Shown: positions 10,396-24,100 of the stretch, in pieces
How the letters are laid out: the number at the start of each line of letters is the position of its first letter
How positions within the stretch are numbered: the first letter of the stretch is position 1
Assembly: GCA_008802785.1 (NCBI GenBank)
Contig: VUYT01000009.1
Coordinates: forward strand, 434,001-498,000
Length of the DNA stretch: 64,000 bases
Reading direction: 5' to 3'
Origin: Symmetrospora coprosmae
Taxonomy: Eukaryota; Basidiomycota; Cystobasidiomycetes; Symmetrosporaceae
The notes under the pieces: model-generated
The model's input: the letters and a program-made list of their open reading frames with translations, nothing else
What the model was told of the DNA's origin: nothing
Database searches by the model: none
Made by a program: the position numbers and the translations under genes

Positions 10396-13135
10396 TCAAC
10401 CGAAAACCTCGATCTGCATGATGAAGCTCATCTCGTAGCCCTCCCTCCTCGCACGCTTTGTGAGCTGTCCGCAAATGTCCGCCAACTGCTTCGATATAAC
10501 GGGCGGACCGCATGCAAAGACCCCAATCCTGCCTTGCCATCCTTGTGCCTTCATGTCGTCGTAGAACTCCGTCAGAATGGCTTCAAAGTCGGGTCGACCA
10601 AAGTGCGAAGCTGTTCGTAGGCCAGTCAGAGCCGAGTAGGGGTATGCCGAGGTGTGGTACGCGTCGAGAAGATATCGGAATACGTGGATGGAGAGCTCCT
10701 TCCTGGAAGATGCAAAGAGCTTGGTCATCCGCAACGTGCTGCGGGGCTCACGCACAGAGCCGCTTACTTACTTCTTCTTTTGCGTTATATGAGCATGGAT
10801 GTTTAGCGTCAGATGCTTGCCGAGGTCGGCCTCTGCCAATATACTAGCCCGGTTTAGCAAATCGGAAAACCATCTGTGCGAGACAGAGAGTTCAGAAGCG
10901 ATACTGTTGAGGCAATAGAGCGGATGTGCCCGTACAGGAGGTCCGTCTTCTCCCGGACCACCCAGCGGAAGTCGACCCGGGGTATTCCGCGGCTGCCTGA
11001 ATGACTGGCGGGCATTGCTGCGGCTTTCGGACCCGCAACCTCGATAGCATCATTCAGTGTCGATGCCGTACTGGAAGGTTTCCGGCCAGGACGCCCATCC
11101 CCCTGCAGTGCCTGCGCCTTGATGAGCGTGGCAGCGTCATCGAGAGTTGAGGACGATCCAATTGTCGAAGTCCGAGCGATGAGGTGCATCGGCGCAGGTT
11201 GCGCGACAGGGTGCCGCACGGTGCGCTTCCGCAGCTTGAAGCAACTCGCGCGCGTAAGTTGCCATGGATCGCCCTTGGCCTTGTAGTTTTCCTCCAGGTC
11301 AGTCAGAATGGCAGCAAATGGCGTAACGCCGCTGGTAGAATGGAGGGCGTCAGTAGATATGAACCGGGACGAAGACAAACAGCAAGATACGTACATCCCG
11401 GCGCCAATGATGATGGCTTTATCGTACGACCAGAAACGCTGGGCAGGAGCCCCGAACGGTCCGTCTATTCCCACCTTAATGCCTGCGAAATCCTGCTCGC
11501 CGCTCGCTCGCTGGCTCTGTGCCTTGACCGCTAGCTCGTGCAGCTTCGATGTCCAATCACCGTCGGCTTTGATGTGAACTTGCAGGCGCGGGCCTATGCA
11601 AGCCGAGATGGTAAAGGGATGCCACTCGAAGCGAGAGATAGCTGGGACTTGCACTAGAATCTATCCATCGCATCGGAGAGGTATGAGAGTAAGTCTGATA
11701 GGTCCGTGCAGTGAAGCGCCGGCTCACATATTGTCCGGCCTGCGCCCCCCACTTCTTCCCTTCCGGTCTATCGACAGTGATGACCACAGTTCCGTCGTCA
11801 AGAGCTTCCAGGCGAGCAGGATGTGAAAGAAAGGAGCGCGCGACCCGGGTCGCCCGTTCTGCCAACACCAGGAGCACAGGGAAGACAAGCCAGTAGCCGA
11901 GCATGGGGTACTGCACTGGAAGGAGGGAGAGGTCAGCAGAGATCGTTCGCTTGCTGCGACGTTCAGGGCGCCACTCTACTTACAGGTGGCGCGGACTCCA
12001 TGAGCTGCGAGAACAGCAAACATCGGGTACATGAGGAGATGAGCAAGCTGGAAGAGTTCGTAGTGCTTCCTACGGAACTTGCTCGAGCCTGTCAGGCCAA
12101 TGATATAGAGACAGCACAGTGCTGTCAGGCCGGTCCATCCAGGTAGCGACTGGCTGCGCATGTCGAATGGAGGATGGTCAGAAATTACGACGGTCAAAGA
12201 GAGCGGGACGTTCTGAGCTCACACGTAGCCAAGGTACGTCCTAGGTGCTGGTGCTACGCCCCAAAGCATGGCCACTGCATCCTGTCTGTCGGCAAGACTG
12301 CCATCGACAAACGTCCCAGCAAGATGGCCAATGGCGTGCAATGTGGCGAAGAAGGTGGTGACGATGGCCATCAGAATGTGAAAACGCTGGCTGTAGTCCC
12401 AGTTGATGAATCGAGAGACCGTGTAGGATCGCCGGCAGAAAGTAGCAAACCATCGCGACATGGAGAGGATCAGGAAGAAGAGTGTCGGGTAAAGCACCTG
12501 GGAGATTGAGCAGAACAAACTGGCGTCAGGTAAGGACTAGCCGCTACGATGGCTGCCAACGGTGGACTCACCCCTGTTGCCAGCTTGGCTACTACGGGAC
12601 CCCATCCAAGGGCAGCGCGACCAACTGTCCAGTTCAGGTACTTGTAGAATTGCCACGTCCCGAATGCCAGTTGGAGGGCCACCACGAAGGCGATGAAAGC
12701 GACTTCTGGGCCTTTGACGCACCACCAAGACCACCATCTCCGTCGATAGGAGAGCTTCTGCTCGTACTCTCCTGCTGCAGCCTGTCCATCGTCGCTGTCC
12801 TGATGCTGCGAGGGGACGTTCCAGCTCCTGACAAGGAGGATGAATTCCTCCAGCGTGACAGAGTCACCATGGCCCGCAGTCAGGGTGCGCAGGAAGACGT
12901 GGAGGTCAGACAGTCTGCCATCGTTTGCCTTGCCTTGCCTCGCCTCGCTCCGGTCTGGGTGGTTGAGGTTGTGCTTCGAAGGTCGAGGCGAAAGTTCATT
13001 GTGAACCTGTTCGAGCTTTCGTTCAAGCGCGCTCAAAAGCAGGCGTTCCTTCTCGGGGTCCATCTGCAGCTCCGCCCAGAACTCGCGTATTTCGTCATCG
13101 CTCAGTTGTTGCCTGGTCCGCGCTCTCGAGGGCAT
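10396..13135 (-). CDS. EF-hand-type NADPH oxidase A (degenerate EF-hand)
   Basis: Membrane flavocytochrome of the Nox/ferric reductase superfamily, passing electrons from NADPH via FAD and two hemes across the membrane to make superoxide. Eight exons (13135-12572, 12497-12223, 12153-11984, 11915-11728, 11660-11395, 11331-10936, 10873-10772, 10702-10396) give 755 residues. Heme histidines sit in FHILMAIVTTFFATLHAIGH and QLAHLLMYPMFAVLAAHG with Nox spacing. FAD motif: HPFTIS. NADPH motifs: GAGIGVTPFAAIL, FGRPDFEAIL and FACGPP. The N-terminus aligns with the EF-hand region of copy B, but the loop reads QMDPEKERLLLSA and has lost the calcium ligands. The start at 13135 is chosen by alignment with B; an upstream in-frame ATG at 13240 also exists. 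Confidence 0.9.
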
Positions 13136-13584
13136 CGTCACGGTGGTGTCCAGCAGGAAGCCGGATTCACTGGATGCGCGAACGAGTAGAGCAGAGCATC
13201 GTCTCTCATAATGAGCACGGATTAGTACCAGTGTGCGCAATGTGCGGGACGATTGGGACCGCTCGAGTATGCCTTAATTGCCCATCACGGCCCAGGCCTG
13301 GCTGCGACTTTGACCTGTGTGCTTGATCGAGCGGGAGCAGTCTCGAACGACGAATCAGCAGCATCTGGGTCGACCTTTCAGCATCATACTGTATGCGGAC
13401 AGGGTCTGCCAAAGTCAGCCTATCTGTCACGGCAACGGGCTGTCGGGTCATTCGAGTGTCCCAGAACCGCAACCGAACCGCAACCTTCGAAAAAGAGCAC
13501 ACCGATGTCGACGCCACCAGCTACGTAGCTTGTATGCTGAGCATATTCTATGCGTATGCGTCCAACACCAGCCTTTGCTCTAGA
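13136..13584. other. Spacer between NADPH oxidase copies
   Basis: 449 bases separating the tandem oxidase genes: 3' region of copy B and promoter of copy A. No coding or repeat signal was recognised. Confidence 0.5.
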
Positions 13585-16316
13585 CTAGTTGAACACTTCT
13601 ATTTGCATGATGAAACGCATCCCATAGCCTTCGCTCCTGGCGCGTTGCGTCAGCTGCTCGCAGATATCGGCAAGCTGCTCCGAGATGACGGGCGGGCCGC
13701 ATGCAAAGACGCCGATCCGCCCTTGCCATCCTTGCGCCTTCATGTCCTCGAAGAACTCGGACAGGATACGCTCAAAGTCGGGTCGACCAAAGTGCGACGA
13801 TGCGCGTAGGCCAGTGAGAGCCGAGTATGGATACTCCGGCGTGCGGTACGAGTCGAGCAGATAACGGAAGACGTGCTCTGAGATGTCCTTCCTGGGTAAC
13901 GTTACGAAAGTGGGGCGGATCAGCAATCTCCCCATGACTGTGGCGAGCTGGAACGACAATGCCTGAAACAACAGTGCGACTCACCTCTTCTGCGTGACGT
14001 GCGCGTGTATGTTAAGCGTGAGGTGCTCGCCAGCATCCGAGTCAGCCATCCTGCTGGCTCGGTTCAAAAGGTCCGAAAACCATCTGCGTGGCGTGGAAAA
14101 GCTCAGCGAACACCCCATGACATAACATACACGGAATACGCTCACAAAAGGTCCGTCTTATCTCTTACAGACCAGTGGAAGTCAACCCTGGGAACTTGGT
14201 AGCTTCCTGGTCGGCTGCGGCGCATGTCCTGCAGGCATTTCTTGTGTCTGACTTTCCTCTCTTCGCCAACAGTCCGCTCAGAATCGGTATTCGAGTTCTC
14301 GCGGACGGGCGTGCTGCCGCCGCGCGCAGGCGGAGGCGCAAGACCGCCAGCATTGCGCGAGGTTGACGGTGTAAGACCGGGTGTGGAATCGTTGGGCTGG
14401 CGTGTGCGTGTGCGTGTACGCTTGCCGAAACTGCGGGTGCGAGTAAGCTTCCAAGGATCGCCTTGCGCTTTGTAGTTTTCTTCTAGGTCCGTGAGAATGG
14501 CAGAGAAGGGCGTGACTCCGCTGGAAGAGCTCGAGTGTCAGTAGGTGAGGATCCCACAACCCATGACGACAGCGGAAAGACCCACATTCCGGCACCGACG
14601 ATGATTGCCTTGTCGTAGGTGTAGAAGCGCTGTGCAGGCGCTCCGAAGGGTCCATCGATGCCGACCTTGATGCGCACAAAGTCCTCCTCCCCGTTTGCGC
14701 TCTCCTTCTTTGACTTGGTGGCGAGCTCATGCAGCTGGGAGGTCCAGTTGCCATCTGCCTTGATGTGCACTTGCAGACGCGAGCCAATGCAAGCAGAGAT
14801 AGTGAAGGGGTGCCACTGGAAGCGCGAGATGCCCGGGACTTGCACGAAGACCTGCGAGTGGCGGATTAAGATGCATCAGTCGGGTCCATTCGATGCTGAC
14901 TCGCTGATATCAGGCACACTCACATACTGTCCTGCATGAGCCTTCCACTTCGTGCCCTCCGGCTTTTCTGCAGTGATGACTACCGTGCCATCGTCGAGAG
15001 CCTCGAGACGAGCAGGGTGGTGCACGAAGAAGGTGCGGAAGGCACGGGTCGACCTTTCGGCAAGTACGAGTAGAACGGGAAAGACGAGCCAGTAGCCAAG
15101 CATGGGGAATTGCACTGAACGGGCGAGTCAGCATGCTGTGGCCGTACAGCGGACCCGATAGCTCAGCACTCACGGATGGCGCGCACACCGTGTGCGGCCA
15201 ACACGCCGAACATGGGGTACATGAGGAGATGTGCCAGCTGGAAGATTTCGTAGCTCTTCTTTCTGACCCAGGGAGAGCTGGTAGCGCCGATAACGTAGAA
15301 GCAGCTCAGGGCGGTGAGGCCAGTCCATCCGGGCAGTGTGCGTCTGTGCATTCGGCAGTGAACGATATGTCAGCGCCGTAGTCCTTGTTCGAGGGTCTGA
15401 AGCTGGCTACCCACACATAGTCCCCATACGACATAGGCGTCGCGTCTCCTCCGAGAAGCAGAGCCACCGCGCCCTGCCGTTCGGGCCGGCTGCCATCGAG
15501 AAAGGTACCAGTGAGATGCCCAATGGCGTGCAGGGTCGCAAAGAAGGTAGCGATGATGGCCATCTTGATGTGGAAGGACTGGCTGTAGTCCCAGTTGATG
15601 AAGCGGCTGACGATGTACGACTTGCGGCAGAACGTGGCGAACCAGCGCGACATGGACAGAATCATGAAGAAGAGGGTCGGGTAGAGGACCTTATGACGGA
15701 GGAGAGAGGGACTCGTTAGAACGTCTTCTCTTGCCTCTTTCTGTCATACCCGAGAACCCACCCCAGCAGACATCTTGGCAACCACCGGACCCCAGCCCAT
15801 AGCATTGCGAACCTCGGTGTATGTGAGGTACTTGACGAACTGCCAGATACCGAACGCGAGCTGGAGGGCGACAACGAAGGCCAGGAAGGCAACCTCTGGC
15901 CCTCTGACGGACCACCACGCGCGCAGCTTTCGGCGCCGCGAGATTGTCTTCTGGTAGTCGACGGCATCCTGCTTCTCGTCCTTGCCATCCTGGTTCTGCG
16001 AGGGAATATTCCAGCTCTTGACGAGGCGGACGAACTCTCCCTTGTCCATCGTCTCGCCGCATCCTGTCATGAGCCCGCACAGAAAGTCGTGCAGGTCCGA
16101 GCTGTGGCGGTCCTCGGGCTTCTCCGACTTTGGCGTCTTGCGGTCCGGGTGGTTCAGGTTGTGCTTCATGGGTTTAGGTGAGAGCTCCTCGTGCACCTTT
16201 TCCAGTCGCTTCTCGAGCTCTCCGAGCGTGATGGCGCCGTCATCGTTGTGGTCCAGCGCATCCCAGAACTTCTGGATCTCGTCGTCCGTCAGCGGCTGGA
16301 AGGGCAGGGGGGCCAT
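13585..16316 (-). CDS. EF-hand-containing NADPH oxidase B
   Basis: Tandem paralogue of the oxidase at 10396-13135. Eight exons (16316-15762, 15689-15415, 15343-15174, 15114-14924, 14851-14586, 14520-14146, 14083-13985, 13891-13585) give 745 residues, with all seven introns at matching positions in the two copies. The N-terminus holds a canonical 12-residue EF loop, DHNDDGAITLGE, and a second degenerate EF-hand around TGCGETMDKGEF, so calcium control is likely (Nox5, RBOH and fungal NoxC types are calcium-regulated). Heme pairs: FHIKMAIIATFFATLHAIGH and QLAHLLMYPMFGVLAAHG. FAD motif: HPFTIS. NADPH motifs: GVTPF and FACGPP. The ATG at 16316 directly precedes the EF region. Confidence 0.92.
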
Positions 16317-16556
16317 AGCGAGGCAATGTGCGGACTGGTTGGAGCAGAGCAGAGCTGTGGACGTTCATCGCCCAAGCTGCATTGCTGCATCTCAGAAATC
16401 TCGCTCTCTTCAAGCTCCGTTGCGCGGATAGCCAAGGATCCTTGGGGTCAGTCCAAGCGCACGTGGCGCGGAATCGCTGATGTCATCCTGACAGCTTGCA
16501 GGATAAGAGCGACAATGGCACTATCGGAGACGTGAAGTGCTAAGAGCCCTATAATG

Positions 16557-17977
16557 TTACACCCTCCTCAACAACTTTGTCACTATCCCCGCGGCCTCCC
16601 TCGAACCCTTCTCGCACTCCTCGACCCGCTTCAGTATCGCTTCGAGCTTTTCAGTGTCCTTGAGTGTCTTCCAGTGCTGGACGGCAACGGCCAGTGCAGC
16701 TTCCTGCAGCTCTTTGTGGGTGTAGCACGTTTCAGAGAAGAGCTCGTCAAGAACAATGCCGGCAGTAAGCTGCGAAGCAAAGTCGGCGAGCGCGACCTTC
16801 TTGAGCGAGTCGAGGAGGAGATGGTCCGCCAGGCGGTAGACCGATTTGGGCGATGCGAAGCCTCCCTCGTTCTTCGTGTCGCCTCCCGAAGTTTTTATTG
16901 CGGACCTCAGATGCGCAAAGCGGATCTGGCCGGTGACGAGGACGTCCAGCACGGCCTTGTATGTCGTTCTGGGCGTATCGCGGATGACCTGGTAGCGAAT
17001 CGGGGAGGGAGGCTCGCCAGCTCTGCTCCTGTTGCCGCTAGCACTGCCGGATGCCCCGGGCCCCTGCTCGTCATCCGAGTCCGAGAGATCCATTGTCGCA
17101 GACCGTTTCTTGTCGTTGCGCGCCTCGGTGAGGATGCCGCCGAGCTGCTTCTGCATGGCCTCTCGCGCTTCCTCCGGGAGATCCAGGAACTGCGTGCTCT
17201 CCTGCATGCCTGCGGTGTCGAATGTGCTCCTCCAGACAGGTGATACGGCCATGAGGGCCGCTGTATAGGCCCAGAGATACGGGTTGGCCGAGGTGTCTCC
17301 CGGGAAGATGAAGCACACGTCGTTCTGCGTGTAGAACTCGGCTGAATGGGGACGACGTGCTCCGCCGGGAATGAGGACATTGTGAGTCTGCAATGGGGCT
17401 AGAAAGCGAGGTTGACACGTATCCAGCATCAACGTTGATTACTCTGTGTGAGCGGTAACCCCTGTCGTTCGCAATCAAGATCGCTCGTCCCTCACCACGA
17501 GCGTTGACATTCCGCCGCAGAGTGACATGGAAGGTGTAATACGACTCGCGAGGCTTGTATGCGAGGTGGGACTTGGCCCTGATGGCGAAAGGTCTGGTCA
17601 TTTGGCAGAACTCGCGTCCCCGCGCCTCGTAGATTGAGGTGAGTTTGCCAGCGGCGCAGTGATTGATCGTGCACCCCTTGTCGGACCTGTGTCGACACAA
17701 CTTGACGCTGTGGACAGACGTGGTCACCTTCTCGCGCGAGGAGAGGTGGGAGGCTTCTATGCGTAGATCGCCCGCGGCAACCGAGAATGAGACGTGCAGC
17801 TGTTTTAAATGAAAATGGGATTTCGCCAGGGCCGTCTGTCGAGGTGTCATCCACTGTGCAGGTCTCCCTCCGAAATTGGCCGTAATCTCCCTCGGGATCA
17901 TAGTTTTCGAGCGTCTCTGAGCAGAGATAGTGGAAGAAGGTGATGTTCTTGTTCTTCGTTGCTGATGATGCCGCCAT
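16557..17977 (-). CDS. BTB/POZ-like domain protein
   Basis: Three exons (17977-17855, 17799-17443, 17387-16557; introns of 55 bases) give 436 residues. The N-terminal half is a beta-rich MATH-like region (LHVSFSVAAGDLRIE, YYTFHVTLRR). The C-terminal half resembles fungal BTB proteins: DVCFIFPG, LWAYTAALMAVSPVWRSTF, then VLDVLVTGQIRF and YRLADHLLLDSLKKVALADF. An acidic, probably disordered insert (DLSDSDDEQGPG) splits the BTB. Such proteins often act as CUL3 adaptors, but that is family inference only. It shares a 146-base promoter with SEC16. The first exon join is supported by phase only. Confidence 0.68.
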
Positions 17978-18123
17978 GGATGGCTCGCAGCTCTCGGGAT
18001 GGACGCCTTGTCCTCTTTCACCTTTGTCTTCCAGACGACGTCTCCGAATATTGCACCAGATTGCGCAGAGTGGTGTGCGTCGGCACTGCAGAAGAAGGAA
18101 GGAGATAGGCGTCTTGGGAAGAG

Positions 18124-21100
18124 ATGTCGCTGCCGTGGGAGCAGACAGATGGAGATGGTGATGGAGCGGGACAGAGTCAGGGCAGCGCGACCGGCAACTC
18201 CGAGACGGCTGCAGCCACGTCGACGGCGGCGAAGGATGCAACATCGGGGACAGCACGCAGGACAAAGGCCATGTCGATAGGCAATGCAGCGTCCCTCTTT
18301 GGCGGTGGAGGTGGTGCGCCCAGTCCCGGCGACGAGACTGGGGCAGGCGAGCCCGACCTCTTTGGGGCTGCGATACGGCCCACGCCAAAGCAGCAGGCAT
18401 CAGCGACGTCGACACCATTCGCGAGCATTGGAGAGGGCGATGAGGGGGAGGAGAGCAGCGAGGATGCTGCGAACCTGTTCGGGGACAGTGCAGGAGATGC
18501 TGCAGATGCGCTCTTTGGCGGGCAGTCTGCTGAGCCCGTCGTGGACTGGCTCGGAGGTGCAGGTGCGGGTGCGGGACAGCAGCACGATAATGGATATGGA
18601 TACGCCAATCAGGATCCTGTTGCTGCTCAGCAGCAGTACTACCAGCAGGACTACCCTTCGACGCAGCCTGCGCAAGGCTACGCCGCCCAGGATCCGTACC
18701 AGCAACAGGTGCAGGCACCTCAGAACGGCACCAGCTCGTCGCAATACGCCTACTATGACCAGTCGCAGTATGGTGCTCATCCACAGCAGAGCGGCATGTA
18801 CTACGATCCGGCCTCGCAGCAGGCCTATCAGCAGACGCTCCAGGCCCAGGCGCATCAGCAGTACGACCCGAGCACCGGCTACTACCCAACGCAGGTGTAC
18901 GACCATCAGCCGCAGCAGTACCCACAAACCGCGTACCAGACGGGATACGAGCCCGTCATGCAGGGGTATCAGCAGCCAGCCCAGCAAGAGGCCCAGTCGC
19001 AGCCGCAACAGCAGGGGTACGGCTACTCTGGCGGCCTCGCTGCGCCCCAGCAGAACCAAGTGCCCTACTCCGCGCCCGCTGCATCTGCGTACGGCGACCA
19101 GATGGCCCGCTCGCAGTCTGCCACGCAGAAGCCTGCGTACGCCAGCAGCTACGCCGAATCTTACGACCCGTACGCTCCGACCGCGGGGACTGCCTACTCA
19201 AACGCGCAGAAACCGCCCGCCGCTCCGTCCACAGCGTCCACGCTCACGCCCAGCACGGCAAAGGCGAAAGTGCCAGCACTGAACCGCTCAGCATCCTCCT
19301 TCTTTGCGGAACTCCCGCCGATGCCGATGAAGTCCCGCCCAGGATCCGCAATGGCCGCCGCACGCAGCTCGCAAAGTCCAGGCGTACCGCCCATCCCGTC
19401 GCCCTTTGGCACATCGCCGCAGCAGCAGCTACAGCAGCAGCAGGCCGGCCCATCGCGCGCCACGCCTCCGCCGCCCGCAAAGAGCCGGACCCCTGCACCT
19501 CCACCCACCACTGCCAATGCGGGCGGACACAGACCGGGGTCGGCAGCCTCCATCAACCGCCCAGGATCACGCACGGCCAACAGGCAGAACTCCTACGCCT
19601 CTGGCGGACGAGCGTCGATCGACTCTCAGTCAGCGCAGTATGCAGCATACGGTGCGCCTCAGGAGCAGCAGTATGGAGGGTCTCAGAGCGCAAGACAGTC
19701 GCTCGACGGCGGGTATAGCAGGTCGCAGGTCGCCTCGCCGCCTCCAAACCGCATGGCCGGCGTGCAGCAGGTGGGATTGGGGAGGCAGAGCATAGACTCT
19801 GCGTATGCGCCACAGGCGTATCAGCAGCAGAATCAGCCGCCATACGGTGCTCAGTCAGCATCGCAGGACACGTACGGGCAGACGCAAGCGCCGTATCAGC
19901 AGCCTGCTGGGCAGAGCTATAGCTATCAACCGGCGCCGCAGCAGTATCAGCAGCAGGACCAGGGAGCGCCATATCAGCAAGCGCCGCAGCGGAGTCTGTC
20001 ACCTTCGATCCAGGCTCCACCCTTCGCTCGACCACTCAGTGCGCAGAGGAGTTCGCCAGCATCGCGTACCGATCTGGGACCCTCTGCTACGCAGCCCGCC
20101 TCTACGGACATGTCCGCCTCGTCTGTCACCATTACTCCTGGCAACGTGAATGTACACTCAGAGAGGCAGCCAGACCCGCATGTGAGGGGGTACGTGCCCA
20201 GCCAGGCAGAGCAGCACGACCCCGAAGGCGGAGATGTCCTCCCGCAGATCAAGCAGGAGGAAGCGGCAGACGACGCACTCGACAGCTTGACGACCTCGCT
20301 GCAGAACTACCGGATCTCGTCTGCGGCGGCAGATTCAACCGCCGAGACTCACAGCAGCCCCTCGATCGCACAACACCACGAGGAAGTAGATGTCGTGCCG
20401 GTGCATTCGGAGCTGCCGGACGATCACACTGCATCCACGACCGGCGAGCCGTTCGAGCGCGCCATCACGCTCGACGCGTACATGCCGTCGCAAGCTGCCG
20501 CCGAAGCGCCTCAGACCGGCATGCTCGCGTCATCGGCAGTCCCGACGCTGTCCGTGTCGGCGGCTAGTCCGCTCAGCTCTTTCGATGATAGGCCGCCGTC
20601 CTTCTCTGCGGATTCGGAAGGCGGACCTGCTACTCCTCTGGAAGAGCGAGAAGCAGAGGCAGAGCTGCAGCAAGCGGAATGGGAAGTCGAGCACGAGGGG
20701 CAAATAACCGACGGAGACTACAACGCACCGCGTGCGCCATATCAACAGAACGATGATCCATACGCATGTATGTCAACCGCGATTGAGCCGGATGTCCGAG
20801 CTGTGCTGATGCTATTGTCTGCTCTACAGCCGCTTACGACCCTTACGGCCCCGCAGTACAGCCGCAGCAGGCGCAGTCTATCTATGCCGACCCAACGCAA
20901 GGTCAATCTTCCTTCCACTCTGCAGCTTACGACCCGTATGCGACACCTTCCTCGCAGGATGCTGCCAACAACTATGCTCAGCAGGCGCCGCATGCGCCAG
21001 AAGGTCCTTATGGCCCAGCTGCCACCGCCTACGACCCATATGGCCAGCCAGAGTCCGCAGATCAGTACGCATCGTACACTCAGAATGAACAGCAGTCGCA

Positions 21101-24100
21101 GCAGTCTGTCGGCGAGCCCGTGTATGATCCCTATGGGCCGTCATCGAATCAGCAGGCCTACGGCTACGGGACGCACGAGACACCTGCGCCGCCATCTCAC
21201 CCGTACGACCCACACGCTGCTCCAGCACATACCCTCGATCGGCAGTTCACCGCATCGCCGGTTGCTCACACGTCGAACGGATACGCATCCTCGTCGACGT
21301 CCGCCACTTCCGATTCCCGAAATCAGCGCCCGCCCGTTCCAGTCGCCAGCTTTGGCTTCAATGGCCGCCTCGTCACCTTCTTCCCTTCCGCAAGTCAGTC
21401 CTCGTATAGCACGCCGGCTGCGTCATACGGGCTGCCGTACGGCGACAACGGCGCCTCGTCATCATCGGGCTATACAGCTACGATTCGCAAGGTGGCCGAC
21501 CTGCTTCCCATCGATGCCGCCGCGCTCGAAGCCTTCCCAGGCCCCTTGTTCATGGACAGCACAGCTACGACGGCAGCGGGCAAGACCAAGAAGAAGAAGG
21601 AGGTTGTCGCCTGGCTCGATGCCCGAATCGAGGACGCAGAAAAAGAGGGCGGCTTCATGGGTGTCACTGCATCACCTGGGCACCAGGATCCTCGGAAGCG
21701 CGCCGCAGAGGAGAAAAGCATCCTGCTCAAGCTCGTCAAGCTCCTGCTCGAGAATGACGGCAAGCTGTTCGGGACGGCAAAGCTCGACGAGGCGGTCAGG
21801 GCCATCCTCGTGCCCACTTCGTCGGCCTTCTCGTCGGCTCAGCTCCCCACAGGCGCCGATTTGCGCAAAGATTCGTTCGTCTCGACTTCGGGCAGCGGCG
21901 GGAGCAGCGCGGTCACGGCTTCCGCACAACCTGCCCATCTCGACGCTATTCAGGCTTGCTTGTTGCGCGGAGACAAGCGGGAGGCAGTCCGCTACGCTCT
22001 CGACAACAAGCTCTGGGCGCACGCGCTCGTCGTCTCTGCAGGCGTGGACAGGGAGCTCCAGGCGTCCGTGACGAAGGAGTTCATTCAGGCCGAACTTGCG
22101 GGGCAAGCGGAGGGCGCCGGGAAAGGAAGGGAGCCGCTGAAAGTGGCATATAGCTTGCTGTCCGGAGCTGGCGCATCAGCAAGTGAGTCTTTCTCTTGTC
22201 GATGGATCATTGGCAACTCACCTCGCTGACCGCATCATCACTTGCAGTCCAAGAATTCGTCCCCACCCGTTCGCTCATGCAGCCCGCCAACTCACGAGCC
22301 AGCTTGTCTACGACGTCGAGTCCATACGCGCCTGTCTCGCGCTCATCGACCCCGCTTCCCAGCATCGAGCAGCCCACAGACATTTCGCCTGCCGTCCTGG
22401 CGAAGTGGCGCGAGACTGCCGCCATCATCATTGCCAATCGGGCTCCAGGAGACTCCCTAGCTCTTACGTCCCTTGGAGATACACTTGCTGCCAACGGGTG
22501 GCTCAAAGCAGCGCATGCCTGGTGAGACTCGTCTTGCATGCAGTCGCTTCCGCTTGTGCTGAACGCTCTTTCTCTCTGCAGCTATCTGCTGTCACCGCAG
22601 AGTGCCGTTCTTGGAGGACCCGGATTGCCTGGTGTTCGCTACAGCTTGCTTGGCAGCCCCAGCGCGCTGCAACATCCACCTGCAGCAAGAGACACGGACG
22701 CTGTCTTCCTCACAGAGATTGTCGAGTTCGCCACGTCGTGCGTGCCAGCTGTCAAAGGGCAAGAGGCATACATCGGTCTCCCGCATCTTCAGGCATACCG
22801 AGTCACCCGAGCCATGGAGCTCTCCGACATTGGCTTGCACGCAAAGGCGCAGAAGTGGGTCCCTTGCTTTATTACCGGCCGGCAAGCTACGTGCTGATCG
22901 ACGATCGCTTTAGATACTGTGATGCCGTTGGCGCCACACTCAAGTTGGCAACCAAGGCCTCGCCATTCTACCATCCCGCGCTCCTCGCACAAGTCAAGGA
23001 GCTCTCAGACCGCCTCTCTTTGGTCTCTTTCCGAGACAAGTCTGGCTCTTGGATCTCACGCAAGGTACAACGCCCGACACTCGACAATGTCTGGTCGACT
23101 CTTGAAGGGCGAATCTCCAAGTTTGTCACGGGCGAAGTCGAGGAGGATCCAGCTGTCACTGCACGCAAGAAGGCCAAGCAGGATGCAGCCAAGGGCGTCG
23201 CTGGTCCGTTTGCGCACTACAGCTCCATCACGCCTACCGGACCAGACAGCCTGTCGCGGCAGGCGTCGTCGACCGACCTCAACATGCGGGCGACCCCGCC
23301 TCCGCAGCAGCAGCCTACCTCGGTCCCGAACACGGTCACGCGCAGGGACACTGCGAAGCAGACACATCACCGCCGGTCATCGAGCTATGGCTATGGTCCA
23401 TATGGAGCAGACCCTTACCCTCCCTATGTCAACGCCATGCCAGATACGGCAGAGGAAAGCGAGCAGCCGGCAGAGACACCAGGTCACACAACGCGGCACT
23501 CCTACGACGCTGGCGCTGCTTCCAGCGAGCCCCAGTACGGGTACGTCACACCACAGAACGACACGGGGTGGTGGGGCGCCAGCAACGGCAGCGGACAGCA
23601 GGAGTCGCCGTACGGTGGAGGCTCTGCGGGCTACGGCAGCCAGCCGCCCATCTTCTCTCCAGTGGCAGAGGGCTACGGCCAAGCGGACAACCAGGGCTTG
23701 ATGTCGCCAATGAACTTCAACACGTCGCCGATGAATTCGTACGACCCGGCACGGAACGGGACTGGATCGTCGAATCTTGCGTCAGCGCAGCCGATCACCG
23801 AAGAAGAAGAAGATGATGACGAGCTCGGTCTTGGGAACGCTAGCAGTGCACGGCGGGCAAAGGAGAAGGAGCAAGAGAGGCTATCGGCCTCGGAGCCTGC
23901 TTCGGCATCAGCAAAGCAGGCCGATTCGGCAAAGGCGGACGCGAAGCCAGAGCAAAGTGAGCTTGGTGCTATACGTGCTTGCTAGTCGAGACTGTGCTGG
24001 TACTAACGACCGGCGTCTGCAGCTGTGCGACCGGCTGCATCCAGTTCATGGCTTGGGCGCATCTTCAAGCGGGACGGCGGCTCGCCGCAACCGGCTGGTC

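Noticed and set aside
17492-18925. 477-codon minus-strand frame across the BTB/SEC16 junction
   Set aside because: It overlaps SEC16 antisense and, in its right part, uses the wrong frame of the BTB gene; composition is Arg/Ser/Pro shadow sequence.
18600-19100. Gln-rich and other trinucleotide runs (SEC16, NOM1) as repeats or mobile elements
   Set aside because: They encode in-frame polyglutamine or low-complexity segments of real proteins.
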